A stretch of 64,000 bases of DNA from CAYRXE01 sp964428205 (GCA_964428205.1 CAYRXE010000001.1:1-64000), one strand, 5' to 3'; shown: positions 44,963-53,903, counted from the first letter of the stretch. Notes: generated by a model from the sequence alone, not told the origin. A program made the numbers and translations.

Positions 44963-46066
44963 GTGCGCGTCCCCTTCCTCGATTTACAGGCCCAATACCG
45001 CTCTATTAAGCCAGAAGTTGATGCGGCTATTCATAACGTGCTCGATACCTCGACCTACATTTTGGGTCCTTCGGTAGAGGCTTTTGAGAAGGACTTTGCG
45101 GCGTACTGCGGCGTGGAACATTGCGTCGCCATGAACTCTGGTACAGCTGCCATCGCTCTTCTCTTACAGGCACATGGCATTGGACCGGGAGACGAAGTGA
45201 TCACGGTCGCAAATTCGTTCTTCGCATCAGCAGAAGCGGTTGCCGAAATTGGCGCAACTCCTGTCCTTGTGGATTGTGATGAACGTTCTGCACTGATTGA
45301 TCCTGCAAAAATTGGCGCAGCCATTACTCCAAAGACCCGCGCCATTCTCCCTGTGCACTTGTACGGTCAGGTCGCTCCTATGGACGAGATTCTCGCGATC
45401 GCAAAGACGAGGAATTTGCTTGTGTTCGAAGATGCCGCTCAGTCACAAGGTGCTATGTACAAAGGGAAGCGCGCAGGTGGCTTGGCACACGGTGCAGCCA
45501 CGAGCTTTTACCCAGGCAAGAACCTTGGTGCCTACGGCGAAGGTGGAGCAGTGATGACGAACGATGCCGAGATCGCAAAGAAGCTCAAGATGCTCCGCGA
45601 ACACGGCATGCCAAAGAAGTATCACCATGAAATGTACGGCTGGAACGAGCGCATGGACGGTATCCAGGGTGCTGTGCTGGGTGTGAAGCTCAAGTACTTG
45701 GATGGTTGGAATGCTCTGCGTCAGAAGCACGCAGCCTTTTATAAGAAGTTACTTGAGGGTAGCGGCATCACGTATATCGAGGATCGTCCAGAGAGCCCCA
45801 GCATCAATCACCTCTTTGTGGTGCGCGTGAAGAATCGTGAGCAGGTACAGGCAAAGCTCACCGAAGCCGAGATTGCTACGGGTATCCACTACCCTATCCC
45901 GATGCACCTTCTCCCAGCCTGCAGGCCTTTGGGATACGCAAAAGGAACGTTCCCGGTTACCGAGAAACTTGCAGAAGAAATCTTGTCGCTCCCCATGTTC
46001 CCAGAGCTCACGGAGGAACAGATGACCTTTGTGATTGATCGGCTGAAGGACGCAGTCAAAAACTAA
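44963..46066 (+). CDS. DegT/DnrJ/EryC1/StrS sugar aminotransferase
   Basis: A 367-residue PLP enzyme. Seen: RVPFLDLQAQYRSIKPEV at the start, GTAAIALLLQAHGIGPGDEVI, VFEDAAQSQGA (PLP Asp) and the catalytic lysine K186 in SFYPGKNLGAYGEGG, so unlike the ColD-like protein at 7500 it is a true aminotransferase. The WlbC/WbpE/FdtB group transfers an amine to C3 of keto-sugars. With the Gfo/Idh enzyme, WecB-type epimerase and UDP-sugar dehydrogenase it would complete most of a 2,3-diamino-uronic acid route. The GTG start gives the standard family N-terminus. Confidence 0.88.
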   Translation: MRVPFLDLQAQYRSIKPEVDAAIHNVLDTSTYILGPSVEAFEKDFAAYCGVEHCVAMNSGTAAIALLLQAHGIGPGDEVITVANSFFASAEAVAEIGATPVLVDCDERSALIDPAKIGAAITPKTRAILPVHLYGQVAPMDEILAIAKTRNLLVFEDAAQSQGAMYKGKRAGGLAHGAATSFYPGKNLGAYGEGGAVMTNDAEIAKKLKMLREHGMPKKYHHEMYGWNERMDGIQGAVLGVKLKYLDGWNALRQKHAAFYKKLLEGSGITYIEDRPESPSINHLFVVRVKNREQVQAKLTEAEIATGIHYPIPMHLLPACRPLGYAKGTFPVTEKLAEEILSLPMFPELTEEQMTFVIDRLKDAVKN

Positions 46067-46080
46067 TAGACTGGGTGGCT

Positions 46081-46251
46081 CCCGCGCGCCACGGGGGGTG
46101 AAGGGGTAGGCCCTGCGCTTTTGCGCGTTGTCGACGAGACGAGCCGAAGCCTTGGAGGCTCGGCGAGGAGACACAGGGCCGTGCGGGAGGGTTTGGCGCG
46201 CGGTGATGTTTCTTTGGTTACTTTCTTTGTATGGCAGACAAAGAAAGTGAC
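46081..46251. ncRNA. Nested multi-stem palindromic element
   Basis: The gap between convergent genes holds several stems. Outer stem CCGCGCGCCA (46082-46091) pairs with TGGCGCGCGG (46194-46203). Next stem GGCCCTG (46109-46115) pairs with CAGGGCC (46174-46180). Inside are GCGC-TTTT-GCGC (46115-46126) and GCCGA-A-GCC/GGC-TCGGC (46143-46164). A separate 14-bp hairpin ACTTTCTTTGT/ACAAAGAAAGT (46220-46248, with three more pairs outside) follows. The nesting suggests a folded RNA or a mobile palindromic repeat. I recall TTTCTTTGGTTACTTTCTTTG-like sequences in unrelated bacterial genomes but cannot check that here. Confidence 0.5.
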
Positions 46252-46254
46252 AAC

Positions 46255-47277
46255 CTAGTTCCCTGCCCTGATATATCCATCCATGACTTCCACAATATGT
46301 GTGAGGCTGTGGCGCTTTTCCACAATCTGATCCATGTCGTCAGCACTCAGTGGTGCCTGCTTGATGGCCTCTTGAACGAACGTGGCGATGGCTTCTGGCG
46401 TATCGGCAGGTGGTGCAGCCGGGATTCCAATCGCTGCGGCATTGCGTGCCGTCGTCACAGGATAACAACCACAGGTCATGGCCTCGAGCATAGTTTTGTC
46501 GATCGTCTCACTCGCCATATTGAGGATGAGCGTGTGATGCGTGTAAATCTCGGGAAGATCTTTAATGGGTGCGGATCCTAGGAAGCGCACGCGCTCGGTA
46601 AGACCTAGCTTGATCACCAGAGCTTTGAGTTCAGCTGCGTAGTCCGGCTCTACTTCTTGCCCATAGATATCAAGCGTGAAGAAGGTTGGGAGATGTGTAA
46701 GTGCAGAGATACAAAGTTCTGCGCGCTTGCTGCGTGCCAAGCGATGCACGATCAAAAGCTTATGAGGTTCAGTGGTGTGATTCTCGCGCTTAGGCCAGAA
46801 CGTGCGATCAATGCCATGGCCCGTGACGATCTTCTTATAGCTTTGATCGTACTGCGGCAGGCTTTGTGGAGTCGCACAGAAGAGGCGTTTGCCGTAGATA
46901 CCAAGGAGCAACAGCCCGAGCTGCATTTGATAGTGCGTGTACCACAAGTACGTTGGCGTGTTTCGGATGAACCACAGTGGCGCGCCAAAGAGGCCCCATA
47001 CGGGAGCCATGTGCACAAACACACGATCGCTCTTGTGGTTCCAAATATGACGCCAGAAATTAAGGAGATGCTTAACCTTACCCTTAGTGCTTTCTTTACC
47101 CATCGAGAGCACTTTGAAGTTTGGCGTTACGTTCGGCAGTACTTCTTTCATCTTCTCTGGCTGCCATTCTAAGCACAGAACAGTTACGTCGTACCCGCGT
47201 GCCGCAAACGCATTGGCCCAGAGGACACCAAAGGCATCCTGACCGTGCAGCTTTTGAGTGATGAAGAGAAGCTTCAT
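46255..47277 (-). CDS. GT4-family glycosyltransferase
   Basis: A 340-residue GT-B enzyme. Seen: ITQKLHGQDAFGVLWANAFAARG, HRLARSKRAELCISAL, VRFLGSAPIKDLPEIY and SETIDKTMLEAMTCGCYPVTT with the full EX7E. Last of four leftward genes (rmlB, GT4, GT4, GT4). The start overlaps the upstream GT4 stop by four bases. Confidence 0.84.
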   Translation of the reverse strand: MKLLFITQKLHGQDAFGVLWANAFAARGYDVTVLCLEWQPEKMKEVLPNVTPNFKVLSMGKESTKGKVKHLLNFWRHIWNHKSDRVFVHMAPVWGLFGAPLWFIRNTPTYLWYTHYQMQLGLLLLGIYGKRLFCATPQSLPQYDQSYKKIVTGHGIDRTFWPKRENHTTEPHKLLIVHRLARSKRAELCISALTHLPTFFTLDIYGQEVEPDYAAELKALVIKLGLTERVRFLGSAPIKDLPEIYTHHTLILNMASETIDKTMLEAMTCGCYPVTTARNAAAIGIPAAPPADTPEAIATFVQEAIKQAPLSADDMDQIVEKRHSLTHIVEVMDGYIRAGN

Positions 47278-48374
47278 TGTGCGAGTGATTGCAAGAAGTG
47301 AGCGTAGTCCTTCAAAAGTTTTTTGCCATCAAACTGCTCGAGAATCTTTGGTGCATTCTGCGCAATGTGCATACGCAATGATTCATCACGAAGGATTGTG
47401 CGCACTTTGGCAGCAATGTCTGCCGGTGCTCCGGAGGTGAAGAGTCCATTCTCATGATCTTCAATCACATCTGGCATCACACCCACGCGCGTAGCTACGA
47501 GTGGAAGACCAAGTGCCATCGCTTCGAGCGCAATGCGCGGACCACCCTCGCTCTTCGAGGGCATGACGCACACGTGTGCCTCGGTCATCGCAGACCAGAG
47601 ATCCTGTGGCGTAGCCTGCCATCCGCGGAATTCCACTCGCGAGATGACACCCAAGTTTTTGGCTTCTGTAAGGTACTTTTCGCGATCCGGACCATCGCCA
47701 AGGATCAACAATGTTTGATCCGCCAAGAGGGCCATAGCCTTGAGCAGCTCACTCAGCCCTTTGTTAGGCGCGAGTCGTCCGGCAAACACGACGTCGTACT
47801 TTTTGGGGCGTGCCGAGATAGACGTGAGTGCTGTGTGATCCAAGTAGAAGGATGGCACGACCGTGATTTTCTTTTTCGAGATCCACCAACGTGCGAGCTT
47901 ACTACCAACGGTTTTGTTAACGACACGAATCTTCTTCGCGCTCAGTGCTTCCAGTGGAAGCATGATGCGAGACCACACACGTGAAACCGCTTCGAGTGCG
48001 TTACCCGCCTTTGGCCAACCCACTATGTGGTGAATTTCGAGTGCATACGGAATACCTGTCCAACGCTTGAGCATCCATGCAGCACTGCCGTTATAGAACG
48101 GTGGAAACTCATGCACAGCCATCGCACCGTGATGATGCTCGCGAATGAGCGCGAGACCTGTACGAAAGGCCCACGAACGCTGGTACAGGAGCCCTTTGGG
48201 ATTCGGATGGAAGTACACGTTGCTTGGGAGACTGACAGGCGTCCCCTTCTCCGAACGAGGGCAGATAACATCAATGCGTTCGAACTCTTTCGAAAGGCCT
48301 TCGAGAGTAGCCACAAAAGGTCCGCGTTTCCCTGCCAGGATCGACCGATCTCCGCTGAGCATGAGCAGATTCAT
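47274..48374 (-). CDS. GT4-family glycosyltransferase
   Basis: A 366-residue GT-B enzyme. Seen: GDRSILAGKRGPFVATLEGLSKEF, AVHEFPPFYNG, VVFAGRLAPNKGLSELL, LGDGPDREKYL and SEGGPRIALEAMALGLPLVATRVGV with EX7E. Both ends overlap neighbouring GT4 genes by ATGA junctions, so the three are translated as one coupled run. Confidence 0.86.
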   Translation of the reverse strand: MNLLMLSGDRSILAGKRGPFVATLEGLSKEFERIDVICPRSEKGTPVSLPSNVYFHPNPKGLLYQRSWAFRTGLALIREHHHGAMAVHEFPPFYNGSAAWMLKRWTGIPYALEIHHIVGWPKAGNALEAVSRVWSRIMLPLEALSAKKIRVVNKTVGSKLARWWISKKKITVVPSFYLDHTALTSISARPKKYDVVFAGRLAPNKGLSELLKAMALLADQTLLILGDGPDREKYLTEAKNLGVISRVEFRGWQATPQDLWSAMTEAHVCVMPSKSEGGPRIALEAMALGLPLVATRVGVMPDVIEDHENGLFTSGAPADIAAKVRTILRDESLRMHIAQNAPKILEQFDGKKLLKDYAHFLQSLAQ

Positions 48375-49492
48375 TTGCGCTTAGGCGAACGACGACTCCT
48401 TGTTGAACTAAGTGTCGAAAAGAATGCGAGTGTTTCTTCGGCGACTTCGCTCCATGCACGGTGTGTCGTGACGAGCGATGCCGCGTGCTCGGCAATGGCC
48501 TGGTAGTTCTTTTCTGCTTCGATGATTGCACGCGTGATGTCTTCGACCGTCTTCAAAGGCTTGAGGATCATGCCCTGAGCCAGTTCTGCGCTAAGACCGG
48601 TTTCCTCGGTAAGGAGAACAGGCAAACCTGCAGCACGAGCTTCGAGCGCGGCATTAGGACTGATTTCTGTGAGGGATGGGATCACCAGGAGATCATGACT
48701 TGCGAAGATCTTCGTGCGCTCATCTGAGGTGACGGAGCCCATCATCTTCACGCGATTGGCGATACCGAGTTGAGAGATAAGTGCGAGGAGCCTCTGTTGT
48801 TCCGGACCTTCTCCCACAAGGGAGAGATGAACGTACGGGAGCTTGGCGACAGCATGCAGGAGGTTTGGCAGATTTTTGAATCGCACGAAGCGTCCCAGGA
48901 ACAAGAGCTTAAACATCTCCTGCTTCTCGTGGAACACAGGTGAAGGACTAAGGGGCAAAGCATTTTCGATGACCACATGCTTCGGCATCCTCTTAAAGAG
49001 GAATTCCGAAAGGCGCTCCTGGAAGGTTGTAGAGAACACGATGCCATCGAATGCGCGGAGCACTTTGCCCATCACGGCACGCGTTCCTTTAAAGGTGATA
49101 TAAAAGGACCTGAGTCCCTTGCGACCACCGCGATCGGTGTAGCGCTCCCACAGGAAGTCTCCGCCAAGGCGAAGTGCCGTAAGTGGCTTTTCGAGTCGCG
49201 CCATAAAGAGTGGCACACCTACACTCACGGATGAAAAACAGTAGATGAAGTCTGCTTCACTGCCGTGTTCCTTGAGAGCGGCAGCAAACCTGCGCCAACG
49301 TGTCACACCCGCCTGACCCTTCTTCACCTTCACGACTGTCCACGAATCTTTCTCAATAAGATCTTCTGGGCCATACGTGATGACGGTCACTTGTTCCCCA
49401 CGGCTCGTCAGCTCCTCGGCGAGGGCTTTGACGTACGTCGCAGGACCACCAATGTCTGGTGGATAAATGCCAGTGGCAAGAACGATGTTCAT
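48371..49492 (-). CDS. GT4-family glycosyltransferase
   Basis: A 373-residue GT-B enzyme. Seen: TGIYPPDIGGPATYVKALAEEL (classic acceptor loop), YCFSSVSVGVPLF, LFLGRFVRFKNLPNLL, LVGEGPEQQRLL and TEISPNAALEARAAGLPVLLTEE with EX7E. ATG 49492 is used because upstream in-frame residues fall in the rmlB 3' region and lack similarity. Second gene after rmlB. Confidence 0.87.
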   Translation of the reverse strand: MNIVLATGIYPPDIGGPATYVKALAEELTSRGEQVTVITYGPEDLIEKDSWTVVKVKKGQAGVTRWRRFAAALKEHGSEADFIYCFSSVSVGVPLFMARLEKPLTALRLGGDFLWERYTDRGGRKGLRSFYITFKGTRAVMGKVLRAFDGIVFSTTFQERLSEFLFKRMPKHVVIENALPLSPSPVFHEKQEMFKLLFLGRFVRFKNLPNLLHAVAKLPYVHLSLVGEGPEQQRLLALISQLGIANRVKMMGSVTSDERTKIFASHDLLVIPSLTEISPNAALEARAAGLPVLLTEETGLSAELAQGMILKPLKTVEDITRAIIEAEKNYQAIAEHAASLVTTHRAWSEVAEETLAFFSTLSSTRSRRSPKRK

Positions 49493-49514
49493 GGCTTGTA
49501 GATGCGATTGTAGC

Positions 49515-50480
49515 TCAGGAGAGATTTCGCGAATACCACTCCACCGTCTTCGCAAGACCTTCTTCGAAGCTCACTTTCGGCTTCCATCCCCTCGCCCGCA
49601 ATTCGGAGGAGTCGAGCGCATAGCGCCAGTCATGACCAGGACGATCCGTTACGTATGTGATGAGACTCTCGGGCTTACCAAGTACACCAAGGACGGTCTT
49701 TGCTACTTCGATGTTCTCCTTCTCTGCATTCGCAGAGACATGGAAGAACCGGTGACCAATCGCATCGTCATGCGTAAAAGCATCTGGCGTTTGCAGAATG
49801 ATTTCGAGTGCGTCGCAGTGATCGGTCACAAAAAGCCAATCACGCTTGTTCTTCCCTCCTCCATAAATAGGAATGTTTTTGTCCGCGAGTGCAGAGCGAA
49901 TGATCACGGGCAAGAATTTCTCTGATGCTTGGTGCGGGCCGTAGTTATTCGTGCAACGAGACACCGCAATCTTGAGTCCGTAGGTGCGAATGCCTGCAAG
50001 GATGATCATTTCGGCAGAAGCCTTGCTCGCTGCATACGGGGAACTTGGCATGTGGTGTGCATCAATCTTCTTTGGCTCTTCGTCGTCCGTGAGATCTCCG
50101 AGGACTTCGTCTGTAGAGATGTGCAACATGCGAAGGCTTGGGTGCTTGCGCATGACGTTCATCAAGCTGTGCACGCCAATGATGTTCGAGTGCAAGAAAG
50201 GCATCGGGTCATTGATGCTCCTATCTACGTGACTCTCGGCCGCGAAGTTCACGATGGTATCAATCTCATGTTTTTCGACGAGTTCATCCACGAGCTTCTG
50301 ATCGGCAATGTCTCCTTCGACAAAGGTGATGGCCGACCATACGGATTCGAGGAATCTGCGGTCTGCGGCATACGTGAGTTTGTCGATAACCACGACCTTA
50401 TCGTTTGGATGGGCTGCAACGTGCCTGAGGACGAAATGGGAGCCGATAAAGCCGGCTGCGCCGGTCACAAGGAGGTTCAT
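49515..50480 (-). CDS. rmlB: dTDP-glucose 4,6-dehydratase
   Basis: A 321-residue extended SDR that turns dTDP-glucose into dTDP-4-keto-6-deoxyglucose. Seen: VTGAAGFIGSH (5-15), FAAESHVDRSI, HISTDEVLGDL with the catalytic Thr-Asp-Glu, SPYAASKASAE (Tyr-x3-Lys) and RCTNNYGPHQ. The usual STDEVYG has Leu for Tyr. It heads a four-gene unit and is divergent from rmlA. RmlC and RmlD are not seen, so the product may go to aminotransfer or C-methylation rather than to rhamnose. Confidence 0.9.
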   Translation of the reverse strand: MNLLVTGAAGFIGSHFVLRHVAAHPNDKVVVIDKLTYAADRRFLESVWSAITFVEGDIADQKLVDELVEKHEIDTIVNFAAESHVDRSINDPMPFLHSNIIGVHSLMNVMRKHPSLRMLHISTDEVLGDLTDDEEPKKIDAHHMPSSPYAASKASAEMIILAGIRTYGLKIAVSRCTNNYGPHQASEKFLPVIIRSALADKNIPIYGGGKNKRDWLFVTDHCDALEIILQTPDAFTHDDAIGHRFFHVSANAEKENIEVAKTVLGVLGKPESLITYVTDRPGHDWRYALDSSELRARGWKPKVSFEEGLAKTVEWYSRNLS

Positions 50481-50487
50481 CTGGGAC

Positions 50488-50493
50488 AGCTTA
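50488..50493 (-). promoter_or_regulatory. Leaderless -10 box of rmlB unit
   Basis: TAAGCT, 7 nt before the ATG at 50480. The overlapping TATAAG lies 9 nt upstream of the start. Confidence 0.4.
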
Positions 50494-50544
50494 TATCGTT
50501 TGGCTTTTGCGTAATAGGGCCTAGAAACGCATTCTGAAAAGCTC

Positions 50545-50550
50545 TAGAAT
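50545..50550 (+). promoter_or_regulatory. Leaderless -10 box of rmlA
   Basis: TAGAAT, 7 nt before the ATG at 50558. Confidence 0.55.
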
Positions 50551-50557
50551 CTCGCGT

Positions 50558-51201
50558 ATGAAAGGCGTCCTTATTTGCGGCGGCAGTGGCACCAGGCTTA
50601 GGCCCCTCACGGAGATCACGAACAAGAGTCTCCTCCCGGTCTACGACAAACCACTCATTCTCTACCCTCTCCAAGTTCTCTTGGATGCGGGCATCACGCA
50701 GATTGTGATTATTTCGGGTAACGATCACGTCGACCAGATGGCGAGCTTCCTTGGAAGTGGAGCAAAGTTTGGTTGTGAGTTCAGCTACCGCGTGCAGGAC
50801 GAAGCCAAAGGCATTGCTCAGGCTCTCGGCCTCGCAGAAAGTTTTGTAGACGGTGATGATGTGTGTGCGATCCTTGGTGACAACGTCTACTTCGATGATC
50901 TCTCGACGTCCATCAAGAACTTTAAAGGTGGTGCGCACCTCTTTGTAAAAGACGTGCATGATCCGGAGCGCTTTGGTGTCGCAACAATGGAAGGCAGGCA
51001 CGTCACATCCATCGAAGAAAAACCAAAGATGCCAAAGACCTCCATGGCTGTCACAGGTTGCTACGTCTACGACCGTCACTGCTTCGAGATCATCCATAAC
51101 CTCAAGCCATCCGCACGTGGTGAATTGGAAATCACCGATGTCAGTAACGCCTATGTAGCCCAAGGAATGGCCACAGCGACGATTTTGACGGATGAATGGG
51201 T
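50558..51201 (+). CDS. rmlA: Glucose-1-phosphate thymidylyltransferase, 3' end lost in assembly gap
   Basis: The first 214 residues of a nucleotidyltransferase. Seen: GGSGTRLRPLT (8-18), the PVYDKPLILYPLQVLLDAGI block, AILGDNVYF (metal-binding Asp), ERFGVATMEG and GELEITDVSNAYV, all RmlA-specific. It makes dTDP-glucose from glucose-1-phosphate and dTTP. The frame runs into the N run right where the WVDTGT segment should begin, so the last part is missing from the assembly rather than from the gene. Confidence 0.9.
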
Positions 51202-51301
51202 NNNNNNNNNNNNNNNNNNNNNNNNNNNNNNNNNNNNNNNNNNNNNNNNNNNNNNNNNNNNNNNNNNNNNNNNNNNNNNNNNNNNNNNNNNNNNNNNNNN
51301 N
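51202..51301. other. Assembly gap of 100 N
   Basis: Exactly 100 N join two contigs. Both flanking convergent genes (rmlA and a GT4) are cut just before their expected C-termini. Together they should need well over 100 bp, so the true gap length is probably not 100. Confidence 0.98.
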
Positions 51302-52329
51302 TCCCAGTCGTACCGAAGCACGTTCTCTTTTGCTGCGTTCGTTAAGTGATCACGAAGTGGCGCATCAGTAAGGAGACGGAAGAGGGACTCTGCGGCAGCG
51401 CTGATGTCGTTTGGGGGAACCAAGAGTCCTGTTTTTCCATCATGCACGATATCGGGAATACCACCTGTATTCGTGGCCAAAACGGCACATCCAGAGGCCT
51501 GAGCTTCGAGGAACACGTTACCCAGTGCTTCGCTACGCGAGAGCCCTGCAAAGATTTCTGCTTCGGAGAATTCGCGGTGTAAGCGTCCGTCTGTCAGACG
51601 ACCAAGGAACTCTGTGCGATCGTGCACATCAAGTTCTTTTGCAAGTGCGCGCATAGGTTCTGCCTGTGAGCCATCCCCTACCAAGTGAATGTGTGCGTTT
51701 GCAGGGAAGTCCGGATCTTTCGCAGCTTCTGCAAATGCACGGAGCAACGTGTCGATGCCTTTCATAGGTTCCATGCGACCAACGAACAGGATGCGTCCGG
51801 ATTCTTTGGCAAATTGCTCGCGCGAAGACTGGAGTTCATCGAGTGAGATGCCATTGGGAATGCGGATGACATCGCTGCGACCAAAGCGAGCAGCACGTCG
51901 CACGAGCACAGAGCTGATGGCCGTGATTACATGCGCCGTCCAGTGCATGGGTGCGAGCAGCAGTGATGTGTTGGTGCTCTGGAGTGTGAGGATGCGCTTA
52001 CTCTTGGGCGCCCAAATGGCGCAGAAGGCCAATGCCAAACCCGCAAAGGATTCGAGGATTGCATGCGTAATTCGTGGCTTAAGCCTGCGAACGGCAAAAG
52101 GGGCGAGGAATGGGAAGAGCCAGGGATCGAGCTTGGTACCAAATCCAAGGCGCATCACGTTGATACCACGGACAATATCGTTTTTAGGAAGCTTGCTCGA
52201 AATGCGACTCGTGACGATGACGATTTCGAATTCATTCTGCAAACGTGCAGCTACTTCTTCTGCACAAGCTTCTGCACCACTGCGATAGGGTGTGAAGAAC
52301 GCCGAGAGTATGACAACGCGGCTTCTCAT
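51302..52329 (-). CDS. GT4-family glycosyltransferase, 3' end lost in assembly gap
   Basis: About 342 residues of a GT-B enzyme. Seen: AFFTPYRSGAEACAEEVAARL, IRIPNGISLDELQ, ILFVGRMEPMKGIDTLLRAF, LVGDGSQAEPM and SEALGNVFLEAQASGCAVLATNTGG with EX7E. The frame ends at YDW, just short of the usual C-terminus. ATG 52329 matches the family start; ATG 52341 has an AGG about 8 nt upstream and is possible. Last gene of the unit starting with the 941-residue membrane protein. Confidence 0.85.
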
Positions 52330-52360
52330 CGTGTGTCCCATCACACTAACCTGAAGTGAC

Positions 52361-53470
52361 TCACTCTTCAAATAAACTCTTGTACTTCTCTCCCACCACT
52401 GTCCAACTGAATTCCTTCTCGATTCTCTCTCGTGCAGCCTTACCAAGAGCGGCACGCTTGCTCGAATCATCGATGAGCCTGCGCACGTGCGACTGCAGTG
52501 CCTCTCTATCGCCTACGGGGAACAAGAATCCCGAGACTCCGTTCTGGAGGAGGTACCTATTACCACCCACTTCGCTCGCAACACATGCGCACGATGCAGA
52601 CATGGCTTCCATGATGGCATTGCTGAGTCCTTCGCTGTGGCTCGGCATCACGAAGATGTCTGTTTTTGCCAATACCACGGGAATATCGTTGCGCAGGCCC
52701 GGGAAGGAAACTTCGCGTTCGTACTGCTGTACGAGCTTGTTTCCTGCTTCGTAATGGCCCACAACCTGGATGGTGATGCCCGGATACTGCTGTTTGAGGG
52801 GTGTAACGGCAGCGAGGAAATCATCGACACCTTTGATGGATTCCAAGCGTCCAATATAAGAAATAGTGACACCATCCTTGGTACTTGGTACTTGATCCTT
52901 GGCACTTTCGTATGGTGTGGGATCGATGCCCGTGGGAATCACGCGAGACTTTTTGGAAATACCAAGACGCTTGAGGAGCGTCGCTGGCTGGGGATGGAAG
53001 AACACAACACGTGATGCGCACAAAAGGATGAGCCAGCCGAGTGTCCATGCGTACATGGCAGCAGCGACGCGCGGGATGACCCCACGTGGCCACCATGTCA
53101 TACCCACAAGTGCATCGGTGATGAGCGTGACTTTCGTACCACGGAGCCTGAGCGAAAGAAGCGAGAGAGATGACCAGAAGAGCACTTTGTTGATGACGAT
53201 GGTATCTGGCTTCTCTGTTTCGATGATGGAACGCACGAGTGTTGAGAATCCAAAGGCGATGCCGTAGTTCCAAGGATCTGGCAAGAAAACGTCCTTCTTA
53301 CGATAAATCGTGAGGGTAGGACTGACGTGTTCTACAGATGTGTCGGCCCCCATGCACACAACAACAACGCGGTAGCCGAGACGCTGCCACAGCTCTGCAA
53401 GTTTGACCGAACTCACCATCCAGCGGTGCGCCTCTTTCCAGTAGGGACTAATGAGGAGAATTGTTTTCAT
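52361..53470 (-). CDS. GT4-family glycosyltransferase
   Basis: A 369-residue GT-B enzyme. Seen: ISPYWKEAHRWMVSSVKLAELW, RVIPTGIDPTPY, ISYIGRLESIKGVDDFL, VVGHYEAGNKLV and SEGLSNAIMEAMSASCACVASEVGG with EX7E. A hydrophobic stretch near residue 140 (AAMYAWTLGWLILLCA) is longer than usual and may attach it to the membrane. Its start lies directly against a long AT-rich hairpin (53472-53549) that separates it from the DUF2304 gene. Confidence 0.86.
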   Translation of the reverse strand: MKTILLISPYWKEAHRWMVSSVKLAELWQRLGYRVVVVCMGADTSVEHVSPTLTIYRKKDVFLPDPWNYGIAFGFSTLVRSIIETEKPDTIVINKVLFWSSLSLLSLRLRGTKVTLITDALVGMTWWPRGVIPRVAAAMYAWTLGWLILLCASRVVFFHPQPATLLKRLGISKKSRVIPTGIDPTPYESAKDQVPSTKDGVTISYIGRLESIKGVDDFLAAVTPLKQQYPGITIQVVGHYEAGNKLVQQYEREVSFPGLRNDIPVVLAKTDIFVMPSHSEGLSNAIMEAMSASCACVASEVGGNRYLLQNGVSGFLFPVGDREALQSHVRRLIDDSSKRAALGKAARERIEKEFSWTVVGEKYKSLFEE

Positions 53471-53471
53471 C

Positions 53472-53549
53472 TGAATGAAGAATTGAAAATGTAAAATTGA
53501 AAATGAAAAAAGGAATGCTCAATTTTCAATTCTCAATTTTCAATTTCTG
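53472..53549. repeat. Low-complexity hairpin repeat, AATTGAAAAT type
   Basis: The left arm (53472-53510) repeats GAATTGAAAAT/TAAAATTGAAAAT units. The right arm (53519-53549) is its complement, TCAATTTTCAATTCTCAATT and on. Together they form a hairpin of about 30 bp with a short loop. The DUF2304 stop codon and its last eight codons lie in the right arm. Confidence 0.7.
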
Positions 53550-53891
53550 ATCACTATCCAGTCCTGCTTCTCTCAAACCCAGTGTTCTGACAATTTTCGT
53601 GTGACGCTGCTCCAACTCTTCCAAACGAATGATGAGGTAGAACATCATGAAGAAGAGAATACCAATGAAGGTCACGACTGCGGCGTTCTCTGCTTTTGCG
53701 ATTCCGGTAATGGCCGAAAGATATGTAAGTACAGAGGGATACAACGCAATGTACGCCACAGCTCCCCAGAAGACCGTCCAGAGGACAGCTTCGATGAGTG
53801 TCTTCTTTTTTCGAAAGACAAGATTCCACGCGTACAAGATTGCGACGGATGACACGAGTGGAGCGATGAGTTGATACGCGGTCAGTTTCAT
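53526..53891 (-). CDS. DUF2304 family membrane protein
   Basis: A 121-residue protein with three predicted membrane helices and a C-terminal coiled segment (RLEELEQRHTKIVRTLG). This matches DUF2304, a family that commonly neighbours dolichyl-phosphate-mannose-synthase-like GT2 genes, as here (54021-54704), and is thought to help lipid-linked sugar transfer. ATG 53891 is chosen over 53897 because TACCAT lies 6 nt before it. The last residues (DQKLKIEN) are encoded by the hairpin repeat, so the repeat has replaced or extended the original 3' end. Confidence 0.8.
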   Translation of the reverse strand: MKLTAYQLIAPLVSSVAILYAWNLVFRKKKTLIEAVLWTVFWGAVAYIALYPSVLTYLSAITGIAKAENAAVVTFIGILFFMMFYLIIRLEELEQRHTKIVRTLGLREAGLDSDQKLKIEN

Positions 53892-53897
53892 AGGCAT

Positions 53898-53903
53898 ATG
53901 GTA
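53898..53903 (-). promoter_or_regulatory. Leaderless -10 box deciding the DUF2304 start
   Basis: TACCAT, 6 nt before the ATG at 53891. Confidence 0.4.

Noticed and set aside
50558..52470. Frames reading through the N run that fuse rmlA or the GT4 with sequence on the other side
   Set aside because: The N run is an assembly gap; the residues across it are undefined and the far-side frames do not match either family.
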